Positions 22,415-30,419 of a DNA stretch of 38,297 bases are shown one piece after another; positions within the stretch are counted from its first letter, which is position 1; the number at the start of each line of letters is the position of its first letter. The translations under genes and the position numbers were made by a program. The stretch comes from Thermoprotei archaeon (lineage in GTDB: Archaea > Thermoproteota > Thermoprotei > QMSL01 > B3-G16): the NCBI GenBank assembly GCA_021162845.1, contig JAGGXX010000019.1:1-38297 (forward strand), read 5' to 3'. A model generated the notes under the pieces. The model was given only the letters and a program-made list of their open reading frames with translations. It was not told the DNA's origin and did no database searches.

Positions 22415-23419
22415 GTGCGTTCTTGTGAAGAAGTAATTCAAAGAGATCTATGCTCGCGTTGTGGGAGCTGTATTGCGGTCTGTCCTTCTGGAGCCCTTTC
22501 ATGGCGTGATGAGGAGGTCATATTCGATCGCTCCAAGTGTATTGAGTGCGGGTTATGCCTTAAGGTATGCCCCTTCGTCAACCCCAATGAAGTCCCATTA
22601 GCCAAGCCCATGGCTTACCTAAGCGCGAGGACGAGGATTCCAGAGGTAGCGGAGCGGTGCCAGGATGGAGGGGTGGTGACCACGCTATTGATAAGGGCCC
22701 TAGAGAGCGGCATGGTGGATGAAGTGTTAGTAACTGCATCGCGTAATAACGTGTTATTCCCAGTTCCTATAATAGCTAGGAGCCGCAAAGAACTACTTAA
22801 GACCTGTGGATCCAAATACGCGTATTCACCCGTCCTTAGCCTCCTGAGGAGCATATCTAGAGGCGAAAGGATTGCCATCGTAGGGCTACCATGTCAGATA
22901 ACGGCGCTTCGCTTAATGGAAAAGCTACGCCTAAAGGCAACGGAGAACGTGCGATTAGCTATTGGCCTATTCTGCTTCCAGAATTATACGCTACGGACAT
23001 TGGTGAACATAGGATTGGGGGAATTGTTGAATATGAGGGCTGATGAGATCAAAAAGCTCTCCATAAGGGGAGGGAAGATAATAGCATGGACCGTGAATAA
23101 CGATAGGAAGGAAGCTCCCATCGCTCCTCTTGATGCTCATGCCCTACCCGCGTGTAAGGTGTGTCAGGATTTCATAGCCTCACTAGCGGATATATCGGTG
23201 GGGAGCACGGGATCCCCTGAGGGGTGGTCCACTGTCATAATTTGGAATAAAAAAGGGGAGGAGGCTTTCAGGGATGCCTTAGAGGCCGGTTACTTAAGGA
23301 GCAAACCGTTGGGTGAGGAGGGGATTAAGAGGATAAATAGGCTGAGGAGGATTAAGGCCCGTAGGGCATTGAAGTATATTCAGGATAACCCAGAACTAAG
23401 CGCCTTGCGCGTTCGCTGA
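22415..23419 (+). CDS. FrhB/FdhB-like iron-sulfur flavoprotein (coenzyme F420 hydrogenase beta family)
   Basis: A 334-residue protein. The GTG start is 4 bases after a strong GGGGGGAGG. Two 4Fe-4S motifs stand at the N-terminus: CSRCGSCIAVCP and CIECGLCLKVCP. The FrhB domains follow: CQDGGVVTTLL (the C-Q-x-G-G-x-V/A flavin-loop hallmark), KTCGSKYAYSP, and VGLPCQITALR. The C-terminal half holds CKVCQDF. Relatives are electron-transfer subunits that reduce F420 or ferredoxin with FAD. No catalytic hydrogenase or formate dehydrogenase subunit is nearby, so partner and substrate are open. Its last 40 bases overlap the convergent flavoprotein gene. Confidence 0.85.
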   Translation: MRSCEEVIQRDLCSRCGSCIAVCPSGALSWRDEEVIFDRSKCIECGLCLKVCPFVNPNEVPLAKPMAYLSARTRIPEVAERCQDGGVVTTLLIRALESGMVDEVLVTASRNNVLFPVPIIARSRKELLKTCGSKYAYSPVLSLLRSISRGERIAIVGLPCQITALRLMEKLRLKATENVRLAIGLFCFQNYTLRTLVNIGLGELLNMRADEIKKLSIRGGKIIAWTVNNDRKEAPIAPLDAHALPACKVCQDFIASLADISVGSTGSPEGWSTVIIWNKKGEEAFRDALEAGYLRSKPLGEEGIKRINRLRRIKARRALKYIQDNPELSALRVR

Positions 23420-24141
23420 GATACCCTGACGCCGACCTCCTGAAGGAACTTCCTTATTAACGCCTTACGTTCGGGCATCTTAAGCCTCTTAAGGCGCTTG
23501 GCCTTCGTGATCACGGCCTTCCTAAGCTCATTTAGCTCCCTCTCCTCTAATACTTTGTACCAAGAGGACGTATAGCCCTTCCTTAGGCTGGCTAAGATAG
23601 CTATGTTCCTTCCTAAATTATAAGCGTCCATTAGGGAATCGTCTGAAGGCTCATCATTCTTGGCAACGTAGTAGGCCATGGCGAAGGGAGGTATCATGAA
23701 GCCCATGGAGACTAGAGCGGTCATGATTGGAGCTATGACCTGAACCGCTCCATGATCGTTACCTGCAGCTACTATTCCCGCCACCTTGCCCTCAACCCAG
23801 CTTTTATCTCCTATGACTATCATGTTCTCTAGAGCAGTAAGCCTATCTATGAAGTTCTTGATTACGCCGGAGGGCATGAACCAGTAAATGGGAGTCGCTA
23901 ATATAATTCCATCGGCTTTTAGCACCTTATCATAGAGCTTACGCATATCATCCTCAATTAGACATGGGTACCTACAGGCCTTCTCCTCATCACATAAACA
24001 GCCAATACATGGCTGGATGTCCAGGTCATAAAGGTCTACGCGCTCGATGTTTGCCCCAGCTTCTTTGGCACCCTTTAAGCACGCCTCTAGGAGCATGGAC
24101 GTCAAACCGTAAGGCCTAGGGGACCCATTTATACCTAGCAC
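23380..24141 (-). CDS. Flavodoxin-fold FMN reductase, iron-sulfur flavoprotein-like
   Basis: A 253-residue protein from GTG 24141; an in-frame stop lies shortly upstream. GINGSPRPYGLTSMLL is the FMN phosphate-binding start, and ATPIYWFMPSGVIKNFIDR and VAAGNDHGA are NADPH-dependent FMN reductase/ISF landmarks. CIGCLCDEEKACRYPC gives a compact Cys cluster like that ligating 4Fe-4S in archaeal iron-sulfur flavoproteins. The C-terminal ~60 residues are a Lys/Arg-rich helix extension, and its final 13 codons lie antisense to the end of the FrhB-like gene. Likely a redox partner moving electrons between ferredoxin/F420 systems and small molecules; the substrate is unknown. Confidence 0.83.
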   Translation of the reverse strand: MLGINGSPRPYGLTSMLLEACLKGAKEAGANIERVDLYDLDIQPCIGCLCDEEKACRYPCLIEDDMRKLYDKVLKADGIILATPIYWFMPSGVIKNFIDRLTALENMIVIGDKSWVEGKVAGIVAAGNDHGAVQVIAPIMTALVSMGFMIPPFAMAYYVAKNDEPSDDSLMDAYNLGRNIAILASLRKGYTSSWYKVLEERELNELRKAVITKAKRLKRLKMPERKALIRKFLQEVGVRVSQRTRKALSSGLS

Positions 24142-24279
24142 CTTTACCAGGGCTCATCACCCCCCTATGAGCTAGGAGAACGTATCGGCTTAGAAGGGGG
24201 CTTGAGCTGAAGGAGGGCAAGAGACAAAAATTATCACATGACAATTAAATCTTTCGTCGCTGAGGGGGCGCTATCTCAT

Positions 24280-25305
24280 CTAAGGACCGAAGAACTTACT
24301 GTAATCTACGCCTTTGATCTCGCATAACTCCTTTATGCTTATGGGCCTGCCTCTATTAGCGGCTTCGTATGCCGCCTCGCATAAGGCGACTACGTACAAA
24401 GCACTTATTCCAGGACTCCTGTTATAATCCCTTCCCAATATGACATCTATGAAGTTGTAGACGGGGCGGGAGGGTGTGATGTTAAGCGTATCAAGCTGTG
24501 CCTCCCTCCTATCGCGTCCAATAAAGAGCACCTTTGGGGGCATTATGGACAGCCGCCCTCTATCACCCCAGAATAGCTCGGTTTCCATCCATCCGCTGGG
24601 ATCGTCACCGGCGACGGTAAAGTTCAATATAGCGCCATTATCCATCTTAGCTACTAAGCCTGTGTTTATATCAACCTCGGAATCATACTTATCAAAGGCC
24701 GCGTAGACCTCAAACGGCTTCAGGCCTGTTACCCAAAGCGCTATGTCTATTATATGGCTTCCTGAATCCATAAGCTCACCCCCACCTCCAAGCTTCTGTG
24801 TTAAGCGCCACGTTCCCTTACAGAACTCATACCAGTTCTGGGCCAGAAGAAGCGAGATAAGGCGAACCCTGCCAAGGCCACCCTTCCTGACGAACTCCCT
24901 AGCTGCTATGAAGCATGGGATGAAGTGCCTTTGATAGGCGACCTCTAGGACCACTTTGCTCTCTTCAGCCGCCTCTATCAGGTCCACGGCATGTTCGAGC
25001 TTGCATACCATGGGCTTCTCCAAAAGGACATGCACGTTGTTCTTAATGAGATCCAAGGCTTGAGGGTAGTGCAGGGTATGCGGAGTACATATGATGGCGG
25101 CATCAACCTTACCTATTATAGACCTATAGTCCCTCACTACTTCAGCTTTATCGAAGCCCCACTTCTTCTTGAGCCTAAGGGCATTATCTTCCCTTACGTC
25201 TACGAGAAAGGAGACCTCTACGTCTTCCCCCTTATTTATCAGGTTCACCAGATCTCGTGCATGAACGTTTGCTATTCCACCACACCCTATGATGGCCATC
25301 CTCAT
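24280..25305 (-). CDS. Gfo/Idh/MocA family NAD(P)-dependent oxidoreductase
   Basis: A 341-residue protein. The Rossmann start is MRMAIIGCGGIANVHA (GxGGIA at 7-12). The cofactor/active-site Lys is in LLEKPMV (E96-K97-P98). The catalytic region GSHIIDIALWVTG gives H184 and D187. The C-terminal alpha/beta domain includes DNGAILNFTV. These enzymes oxidise or reduce sugar or inositol derivatives. It lies beside URO-D-like, ceramidase-like and DapA-like genes, a combination typical of sugar or secondary-metabolite catabolism, but no substrate can be named. The promoter is CTTAAATCC about 35-40 bases upstream. Confidence 0.88.
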   Translation of the reverse strand: MRMAIIGCGGIANVHARDLVNLINKGEDVEVSFLVDVREDNALRLKKKWGFDKAEVVRDYRSIIGKVDAAIICTPHTLHYPQALDLIKNNVHVLLEKPMVCKLEHAVDLIEAAEESKVVLEVAYQRHFIPCFIAAREFVRKGGLGRVRLISLLLAQNWYEFCKGTWRLTQKLGGGGELMDSGSHIIDIALWVTGLKPFEVYAAFDKYDSEVDINTGLVAKMDNGAILNFTVAGDDPSGWMETELFWGDRGRLSIMPPKVLFIGRDRREAQLDTLNITPSRPVYNFIDVILGRDYNRSPGISALYVVALCEAAYEAANRGRPISIKELCEIKGVDYSKFFGP

Positions 25306-25404
25306 AGGCTCTCAGCGCTTTACTCTAACGGCTGGGGATTTAAGGATATCAGTTACTTCGAACCGACCGTCACACCAGAACGATTTTTAACCTCTGTAGC
25401 TATA

Positions 25405-25477
25405 ATGACAAAGAGGATGAGATCGCCAGTATCTGAGTTGATGATGAACCTTAAGAGAGCTGATGAGCTCCTGTCAT
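25405..25477 (+). ncRNA. C/D box guide sRNA
   Basis: Ordered boxes are C AGGATGA (25414-25420, one mismatch to RTGATGA), D' CTGA (25433-25436), C' ATGATGA (25441-25447) and D CTGA (25460-25463). Both spacers are exactly 12 nt, as in archaeal sRNAs. Possible terminal pairing is ATGACA (25405-25410) with TGTCAT (25472-25477), and TTTTTAA at 25384-25389 can act as TATA. The D guide ACCTTAAGAGAG is fully complementary to CUCUCUUAAGGU, the conserved large-subunit rRNA segment near helix 69-71. By the N+5 rule it predicts 2'-O-methylation of the fifth base, C. The D' guide GATCGCCAGTAT has no target I recognise. Confidence 0.85.
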
Positions 25478-25602
25478 AAATCGATGAGCGGCTTTTCCCC
25501 ATCCCATAGAGGATTACGGAAGTGAGGAGGGACATCGATAATTAATCGAGGAGAAGATATAGCTTGGGAGACCTATAGCACGGCAGCTCCTCGGGGGATT
25601 CC

Positions 25603-26682
25603 ATGAACTCCCGCGAGAGGTGCCTGAGATCCATAAAGCACGAGGAGGTGGACAGGGTACCCCTTATCTTGAGGATTAGGCCCGAGCCCTGGATTAAGCT
25701 TAAACGCTATTTGGGTGTAATGGACGACGAGAAGGTGTATCGCTGGCTTGGAGTAGACATCAGGGGGGTTGGGATAGGGCTAAAGGGGGGTTATGAGGTA
25801 AGGGGAGCGAAGTATGGTGAGCGAGGGTGGGTCATAGAGGAGGGGCCGGGATTTCAGGTCGAGCAGAACATATTCGGATATCGCTTGTTATTCCATAGAC
25901 CACATACCCACACGTTTACCTACATCTATCACCCTCTGCAACACATGAGCCTGGAGGAGTACGAGTGGCCCGAGGTACGGGAGGAGGATTTCGATAAAGT
26001 AGTGAGGCTCAGGAGGAGGTATGAGGATTTCTGCTTATACGGCGGGGTCACACATATGTGGGAGGTCGCCTGGAAGCTTACCGGCTTCAACACGATGATG
26101 AAGATGCTGTTCACGAGGCCTAAAGAGGTGGAGGCCATACTGGATAACTTACACCGAATACGCATGCAACAGGCGAAGCTCCTCTGTGAGGCCGGGGTGG
26201 ATGTGATTTATGATGGTGACGATGTGGGGATGCAAAAGGGCATGATGATATCACCTACTATGTGGAGGCGCCTCTTGAAGCCACGATACGCGGAGCTGGT
26301 GTCATTATGTCACAGATACGGAGCCTTTTTCCTCTTCCACAGCGATGGATGGATAGAACCCATAATTCGGGACCTAATCGAGATAGGGGTCGATATTCTC
26401 AACCCTGTTCAGCCCGAATGCATGGATCCAGCTGAGGTACACGCAAGATATGGTGATGAGCTATGTTTCGATGGCACCTTATCGATACAACACACCATCC
26501 CTTTTGGGAGCGTCGAAGACGTGGTAAGGGAGGTTAGGGAAAGGATAGAGACCATAGGTTATACAGGTCTTATCCTGGGCCCAAGTCACGCCATACAACC
26601 GGAAGCTCCAGTCGAGAATATAATAGCCATATACACCGCCGCTAGGAAGTACGGTAGGAATCCGAGCTTTAAGAGGCGATAG
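25603..26682 (+). CDS. URO-D superfamily protein (methyltransferase-like)
   Basis: A 359-residue protein. MNSRERCLRSIKHEEVDRVPL is the standard opening. The centre has GVDVIYDGDDVGMQKGMMIS and WRRLLKPRY, then FLFHSDGWIEPII (H-S-D-G) and VDILNPVQPE, ending GLILGPSHAIQPEAPVENI. The family includes uroporphyrinogen decarboxylase and corrinoid-linked methyltransferases. Here the zinc H-x-C motif of MtaA-type enzymes is H-S-D, and the porphyrin-binding Arg/Asp set of HemE is not obvious. Probably one of the uncharacterised URO-D-like proteins found in catabolic clusters. It starts with ATG 25603. A broken relative lies at 19332-19807. Confidence 0.82.
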   Translation: MNSRERCLRSIKHEEVDRVPLILRIRPEPWIKLKRYLGVMDDEKVYRWLGVDIRGVGIGLKGGYEVRGAKYGERGWVIEEGPGFQVEQNIFGYRLLFHRPHTHTFTYIYHPLQHMSLEEYEWPEVREEDFDKVVRLRRRYEDFCLYGGVTHMWEVAWKLTGFNTMMKMLFTRPKEVEAILDNLHRIRMQQAKLLCEAGVDVIYDGDDVGMQKGMMISPTMWRRLLKPRYAELVSLCHRYGAFFLFHSDGWIEPIIRDLIEIGVDILNPVQPECMDPAEVHARYGDELCFDGTLSIQHTIPFGSVEDVVREVRERIETIGYTGLILGPSHAIQPEAPVENIIAIYTAARKYGRNPSFKRR

Positions 26683-26831
26683 CCTGCTTGCCCTAAAAGC
26701 CCCAGAGCAGCTGAGAGAAGCCACTGGTCTCATGATGGTAAGCGTGAATTACCCTATGAAATGCCTTAATAATAATGATAATTGAGTATCTAGGATTTCG
26801 CTTAAATTCCAATTGGCGTATCGATTTCTCG

Positions 26832-28001
26832 CTATTCCCTAGCCATTAATCTATAGAATTCATTCAGTATTATATCCGCAGTCTCTGGACCTAAGCTCAT
26901 GCTTTCTTCATATTTCGAGGCATCCCATGCATCGCTTGGAATGATGTATCCTATCTCATCATTAGCTAATCCTAGTATTAGCTTACATCTGCTGTTCATG
27001 CCCCCACGAAGTTCCATTCCCACACGAGGTAACGCTTCACCCGGTAAGGATGCAATTGAAATCTCACCTATGTGGATTAGATTTATCTCTGTTTCGATGT
27101 AATCATTAAATATCCTTCGCTTAATTAACCCTCTCATGAAGGCATTTTTGAATATTTCATTCCTCTGAGGTATTTTAAACGTGGAATATCTCACTTTCAT
27201 GGATGCATATTCCAGTTCATGTGCATTATTTAATGCTTTTATCGCCTCTTCACCTAGTTTTTCTCCTACCTTTTTAGCTTCACTGAAGCTCCTTAGCCTT
27301 ACATCAGGCGTTAGCATTCCTCCTAAAGCTCCATTGAAGAAAATGGCCAGACCCCCGAGTTTGTTCTCCAGATATTCCCTTAAATAGTACGGATAATCGG
27401 ATGTAATTAGCTTATTAGAGTTATCCAGAACTTCCGGATGACATGCAAAGTTAACTATCGTCGCTATGCTCTTTTCCTCGAGATTTCTTATTCGTATCAC
27501 AGCAAGATATCTATCCACTAAATGAGGGTCTCTCGTGTTTCTCACTATGCCCCTAGGTTCAATCCACTTCCATGAATATTCGATTATAGCTTCCTGCATG
27601 TTCCTTAACGCCTTATATATTGCCAGGATGAATTTCTCCTTAAGTCGCCTCATGTATAGTTCGTTGAGGCCTGAGGTGAGGCAATCAGGGCCCCATAATC
27701 CTATAGTATCTGGTCCTGAGTGAGTATGCGTACAACAGCATATGATGTGACTCCTTTTAATATTGAAAGTCCTCTCGATATGCTCCCTTATGGGGTCCGT
27801 ATAGTCCTTGAATAGGCCTATAAGATCCGCGGATACTAGAGCTAGTTTATCGCTTTTATCTCCTATTATAACGGCCCTTATGTAAAGGTCATCGTGAACA
27901 CCTTCGCTGATCCTATTTCGATTAAATCCCGCCAAGAACTCCCTTCCCTTGGGAGTGACCTTAACTTTAGCTACGCCTACTTTAAAGGCATCGCGCCTCA
28001 T
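26832..28001 (-). CDS. Neutral/alkaline ceramidase-like hydrolase
   Basis: A 389-residue protein. Hallmarks of the ceramidase N-terminal domain are present: VGVAKVKVTPKG at the start, CTHTHSGPD (zinc His residues), NFACHPEVL (zinc His), FFNGALGGMLTPD, and LGLANDEIGYIIP near the C-terminus. The usual G-D-V-S/N-P nucleophile loop is G-G-M-L-T-P here, so amidase chemistry may differ. No signal peptide; ~390 residues is the short prokaryotic form without the C-terminal domain. It is noticeably A/T-richer than its neighbours, with many AAT/ATT codons, which hints at acquisition. It lies amid the URO-D/Gfo-Idh/DapA cluster. Substrate unknown; de-acylation of amides is family inference. Confidence 0.8.
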   Translation of the reverse strand: MRRDAFKVGVAKVKVTPKGREFLAGFNRNRISEGVHDDLYIRAVIIGDKSDKLALVSADLIGLFKDYTDPIREHIERTFNIKRSHIICCCTHTHSGPDTIGLWGPDCLTSGLNELYMRRLKEKFILAIYKALRNMQEAIIEYSWKWIEPRGIVRNTRDPHLVDRYLAVIRIRNLEEKSIATIVNFACHPEVLDNSNKLITSDYPYYLREYLENKLGGLAIFFNGALGGMLTPDVRLRSFSEAKKVGEKLGEEAIKALNNAHELEYASMKVRYSTFKIPQRNEIFKNAFMRGLIKRRIFNDYIETEINLIHIGEISIASLPGEALPRVGMELRGGMNSRCKLILGLANDEIGYIIPSDAWDASKYEESMSLGPETADIILNEFYRLMARE

Positions 28002-28132
28002 GAAATCTGTTTCCTTAAGGCATAGAATTAATAAGTTTAACCACTCTTATAGAAGTTAGTTTATCTTCTCATCCCTATACAAACCCTGATGTTAAACATT
28101 TATCTTCTCATGCGATCCTTAGACTTACACGG

Positions 28133-29137
28133 ATGGTGAGCTTGATGGGAATGGCACCGGAGAAGTTAAGAGAATTCCTGATGAGAGGAGCGGTGTTATG
28201 CGTACAGCTAACTCCTTTCACTAAGGATGACGAGGTAGATATAGAGGGATTGAGGGAGAACACGCGGTTTCTCATCGAAAGGAGCAAGGGAAAGCCGTTG
28301 GTTCTGATCCCGACCGGGAGCACCGGAGAACACTACGCCCTAACTGAGGAGGAAAGGAAAAAGGTCATTAAAACTGTGATTGATGAGGCCAATGGAAAGG
28401 TCCCTATAATAGCCGGAACTGGACACTCAGGGACGAAGGTAGCCGTTGAGCTAAGCAAATACGCTGAGGACGTAGGTGCTGATGGTGTAATGATAGTCCT
28501 TCCGTACTATCATGTCCCAGAGGAGGAGGGGATGTACAGGCACTTTAAAGCGATAGCCGATGCCGTTGATATAGGGCTGTTGATATATAATAACCCAGAT
28601 GTCTCCAAGGTCTATATCTTCCCCGAATTAATGAAGAGGATCGTTGAACTCCCGAATGTAGTTGGCATTAAGGAGAATACTCCCTATATCCCAATGCTGT
28701 ACAAGCAGATTAAGGCTGTTGGCGATAAAGTCCCCATCTTACAAGGAAGGGGGGAGTGGTGGTTCGCCGCGACCGCCATACTTGGAGTTAGGGGTTACAT
28801 CTCGGGTTACGTCCAATTCATGCCCGAGTTCAGCTTTGAGCTACTCGAAGCGGGGCTCAAGGGGGACTGGAATAAGGTTAAGGAGCTGATGGAAAAGATA
28901 AGGCCTTATGAGGAGTTCATAGATAAGATGAGCAGGAAACACGGACCCTCTACGACGATACTCCCGCATCCATACGTCAGCTCGTACATGATCTACTCGG
29001 TCATGAAGAAAACCATGGATATGCTAGGGCTCCACGGAGGTCATATGAGGCTACCCTTAATCGATATAGATGAGGAGGATGAGGAGGAGCTGAGGAAGAT
29101 AGTCTTCGAGGAGCTGGGATTACGGCCGATTAAGTAA
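28133..29137 (+). CDS. DapA/N-acetylneuraminate lyase superfamily aldolase
   Basis: A 334-residue class I aldolase barrel. PTGSTGEHYALTEEER holds the carboxylate-binding T-G-S-T-G-E loop (61-66). IYNNP supplies the catalytic Tyr (Y152), and VVGIKENT supplies the Schiff-base Lys (K180). The C-terminus is longer than DapA and ends in an acidic tail (IDEEDEEELRKI). Because lysine genes are absent and the neighbours are sugar-type enzymes, a 2-keto-3-deoxy sugar acid aldolase or related retro-aldol function is more likely than lysine synthesis (inference). It starts at ATG 28133. Confidence 0.87.
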   Translation: MVSLMGMAPEKLREFLMRGAVLCVQLTPFTKDDEVDIEGLRENTRFLIERSKGKPLVLIPTGSTGEHYALTEEERKKVIKTVIDEANGKVPIIAGTGHSGTKVAVELSKYAEDVGADGVMIVLPYYHVPEEEGMYRHFKAIADAVDIGLLIYNNPDVSKVYIFPELMKRIVELPNVVGIKENTPYIPMLYKQIKAVGDKVPILQGRGEWWFAATAILGVRGYISGYVQFMPEFSFELLEAGLKGDWNKVKELMEKIRPYEEFIDKMSRKHGPSTTILPHPYVSSYMIYSVMKKTMDMLGLHGGHMRLPLIDIDEEDEEELRKIVFEELGLRPIK

Positions 29138-29277
29138 CATTAACCTTTTTTCCCATGTCGGGGGATGCTCATCACCTCACAGATTTGCTGACTTGCTAAT
29201 ACCCGTGAGCATGTCCCTTATTTGAGCGGTGTTCATGTCACCACTTAAAGATGGAATCGTCGGATGCCTCCAGTCGT

Positions 29278-30378
29278 TCATCTGAAGAGCGATCTCCATT
29301 TACTTATGATCCTCCTGGCCTCATTTATCCCCGAAGCTTGAGCCCGCACGATTATCCCAGTCCTGATCCCTAGTCCATCGAGGAATTCCCTTGCGCTCTG
29401 GGTGAAGCCTTTCTCCCTATCATATCTCAACGGCCAGCCTATGAGACAAATCTTATGTTCGCTCAGTAACTCCATGAGATGGGAGACGTCGTAGAACTCG
29501 GGATTGCCTAGATTGAGCCCCCTAAGCCACTTGGTCTCCAAGACATGCCTTAATATGTGATGCCCTTTTCCGCAGAAGTGAATATAGCCACCTCTAAAAG
29601 GCTCAAAGGCGCGTTCGTTATAGGGCTTGCTGAATTCCAAATACGCTTCAGGCGATAGGTTCACAGCCACATCCTCGCATATCCTAACGCCACCTTCGGC
29701 CATCCTTATCATCATGTGGTACCCCTCATCATAGGGCTCGCCTATGACATCCTTCATCAGTTTGGAGAACTCAATGTAAGCCTCAGTAACCACGTCGAGT
29801 AACCTATGAACGGCCTTCCTCTTGGTGAAGAGATCCTTATAGAAGCTCACTCCCCTTAATATGAAGGCGAGGTCTAAGGGACCTTGGGTATCCGCCAGAT
29901 ATACGTGGACGTATTCATCCAGCCCCGCAACCCTTAAGGACTCCTCGTAGAACTCCATGGTCTCCAATACCCTTCCGCAGAGGCCGCTCGTGCGCAGGTC
30001 AGGTAGCCTTAAGGCGTATGCTTCTTCAGCATCCCTCAGGATGGGCTGAGGCCATGGCATATTATCCCCCTTAAGGACGATCTCGCAGCCGAAGCTGGAA
30101 GGTATTATCCCTACGCCGTAGTTAGCCCTGATGGTTAGCATGGCGTCATCCTTGATCTTACTATGGACGTAGACGGAGGCTAGCTGATTGATTAACATTT
30201 TACGCATATCCTTAAACTCCTCGGAATACGCGAACACGGGCCATTCCTTAGGAATCGGGGCGTCTATTATTAGGGGTATGGAGTCAGGCTCTTCATAGTT
30301 CCAAACAGCTCTTAACCTCTCTTCCGCCTGTCGAAGGGCCTTAGCATCCACCTTGATCTTGCCCAATAGACTCAGCAT
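29278..30378 (-). CDS. URO-D superfamily methyltransferase-like protein with H-x-C motif
   Basis: A 366-residue protein. Weak but consistent URO-D fold features are present: an N-terminal EEPDSIPLIID, a central LADTQGPLDLAFILRG, FYKDLFTKRKAVHRLLDVV, VNLSPEAYLEFSKPYN, then GGYIHFCGKGHHIL. That last segment has H267-F-C269-G, the zinc-binding H-x-C-G pattern of MtaA/CmuA-type cobamide methyltransferases. This is the only one of the three intact URO-D-like proteins here with that motif, so it is the best candidate for a corrinoid- or thiol-linked methyl transferase. No corrinoid protein gene is in the window. It is separated by 41 bases from the upstream URO-D-like gene and probably co-transcribed. 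Confidence 0.75.
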   Translation of the reverse strand: MLSLLGKIKVDAKALRQAEERLRAVWNYEEPDSIPLIIDAPIPKEWPVFAYSEEFKDMRKMLINQLASVYVHSKIKDDAMLTIRANYGVGIIPSSFGCEIVLKGDNMPWPQPILRDAEEAYALRLPDLRTSGLCGRVLETMEFYEESLRVAGLDEYVHVYLADTQGPLDLAFILRGVSFYKDLFTKRKAVHRLLDVVTEAYIEFSKLMKDVIGEPYDEGYHMMIRMAEGGVRICEDVAVNLSPEAYLEFSKPYNERAFEPFRGGYIHFCGKGHHILRHVLETKWLRGLNLGNPEFYDVSHLMELLSEHKICLIGWPLRYDREKGFTQSAREFLDGLGIRTGIIVRAQASGINEARRIISKWRSLFR

Positions 30379-30419
30379 CGAGCATTATTATACATAGGCG
30401 CGATTTTAAGTTGGACCGT

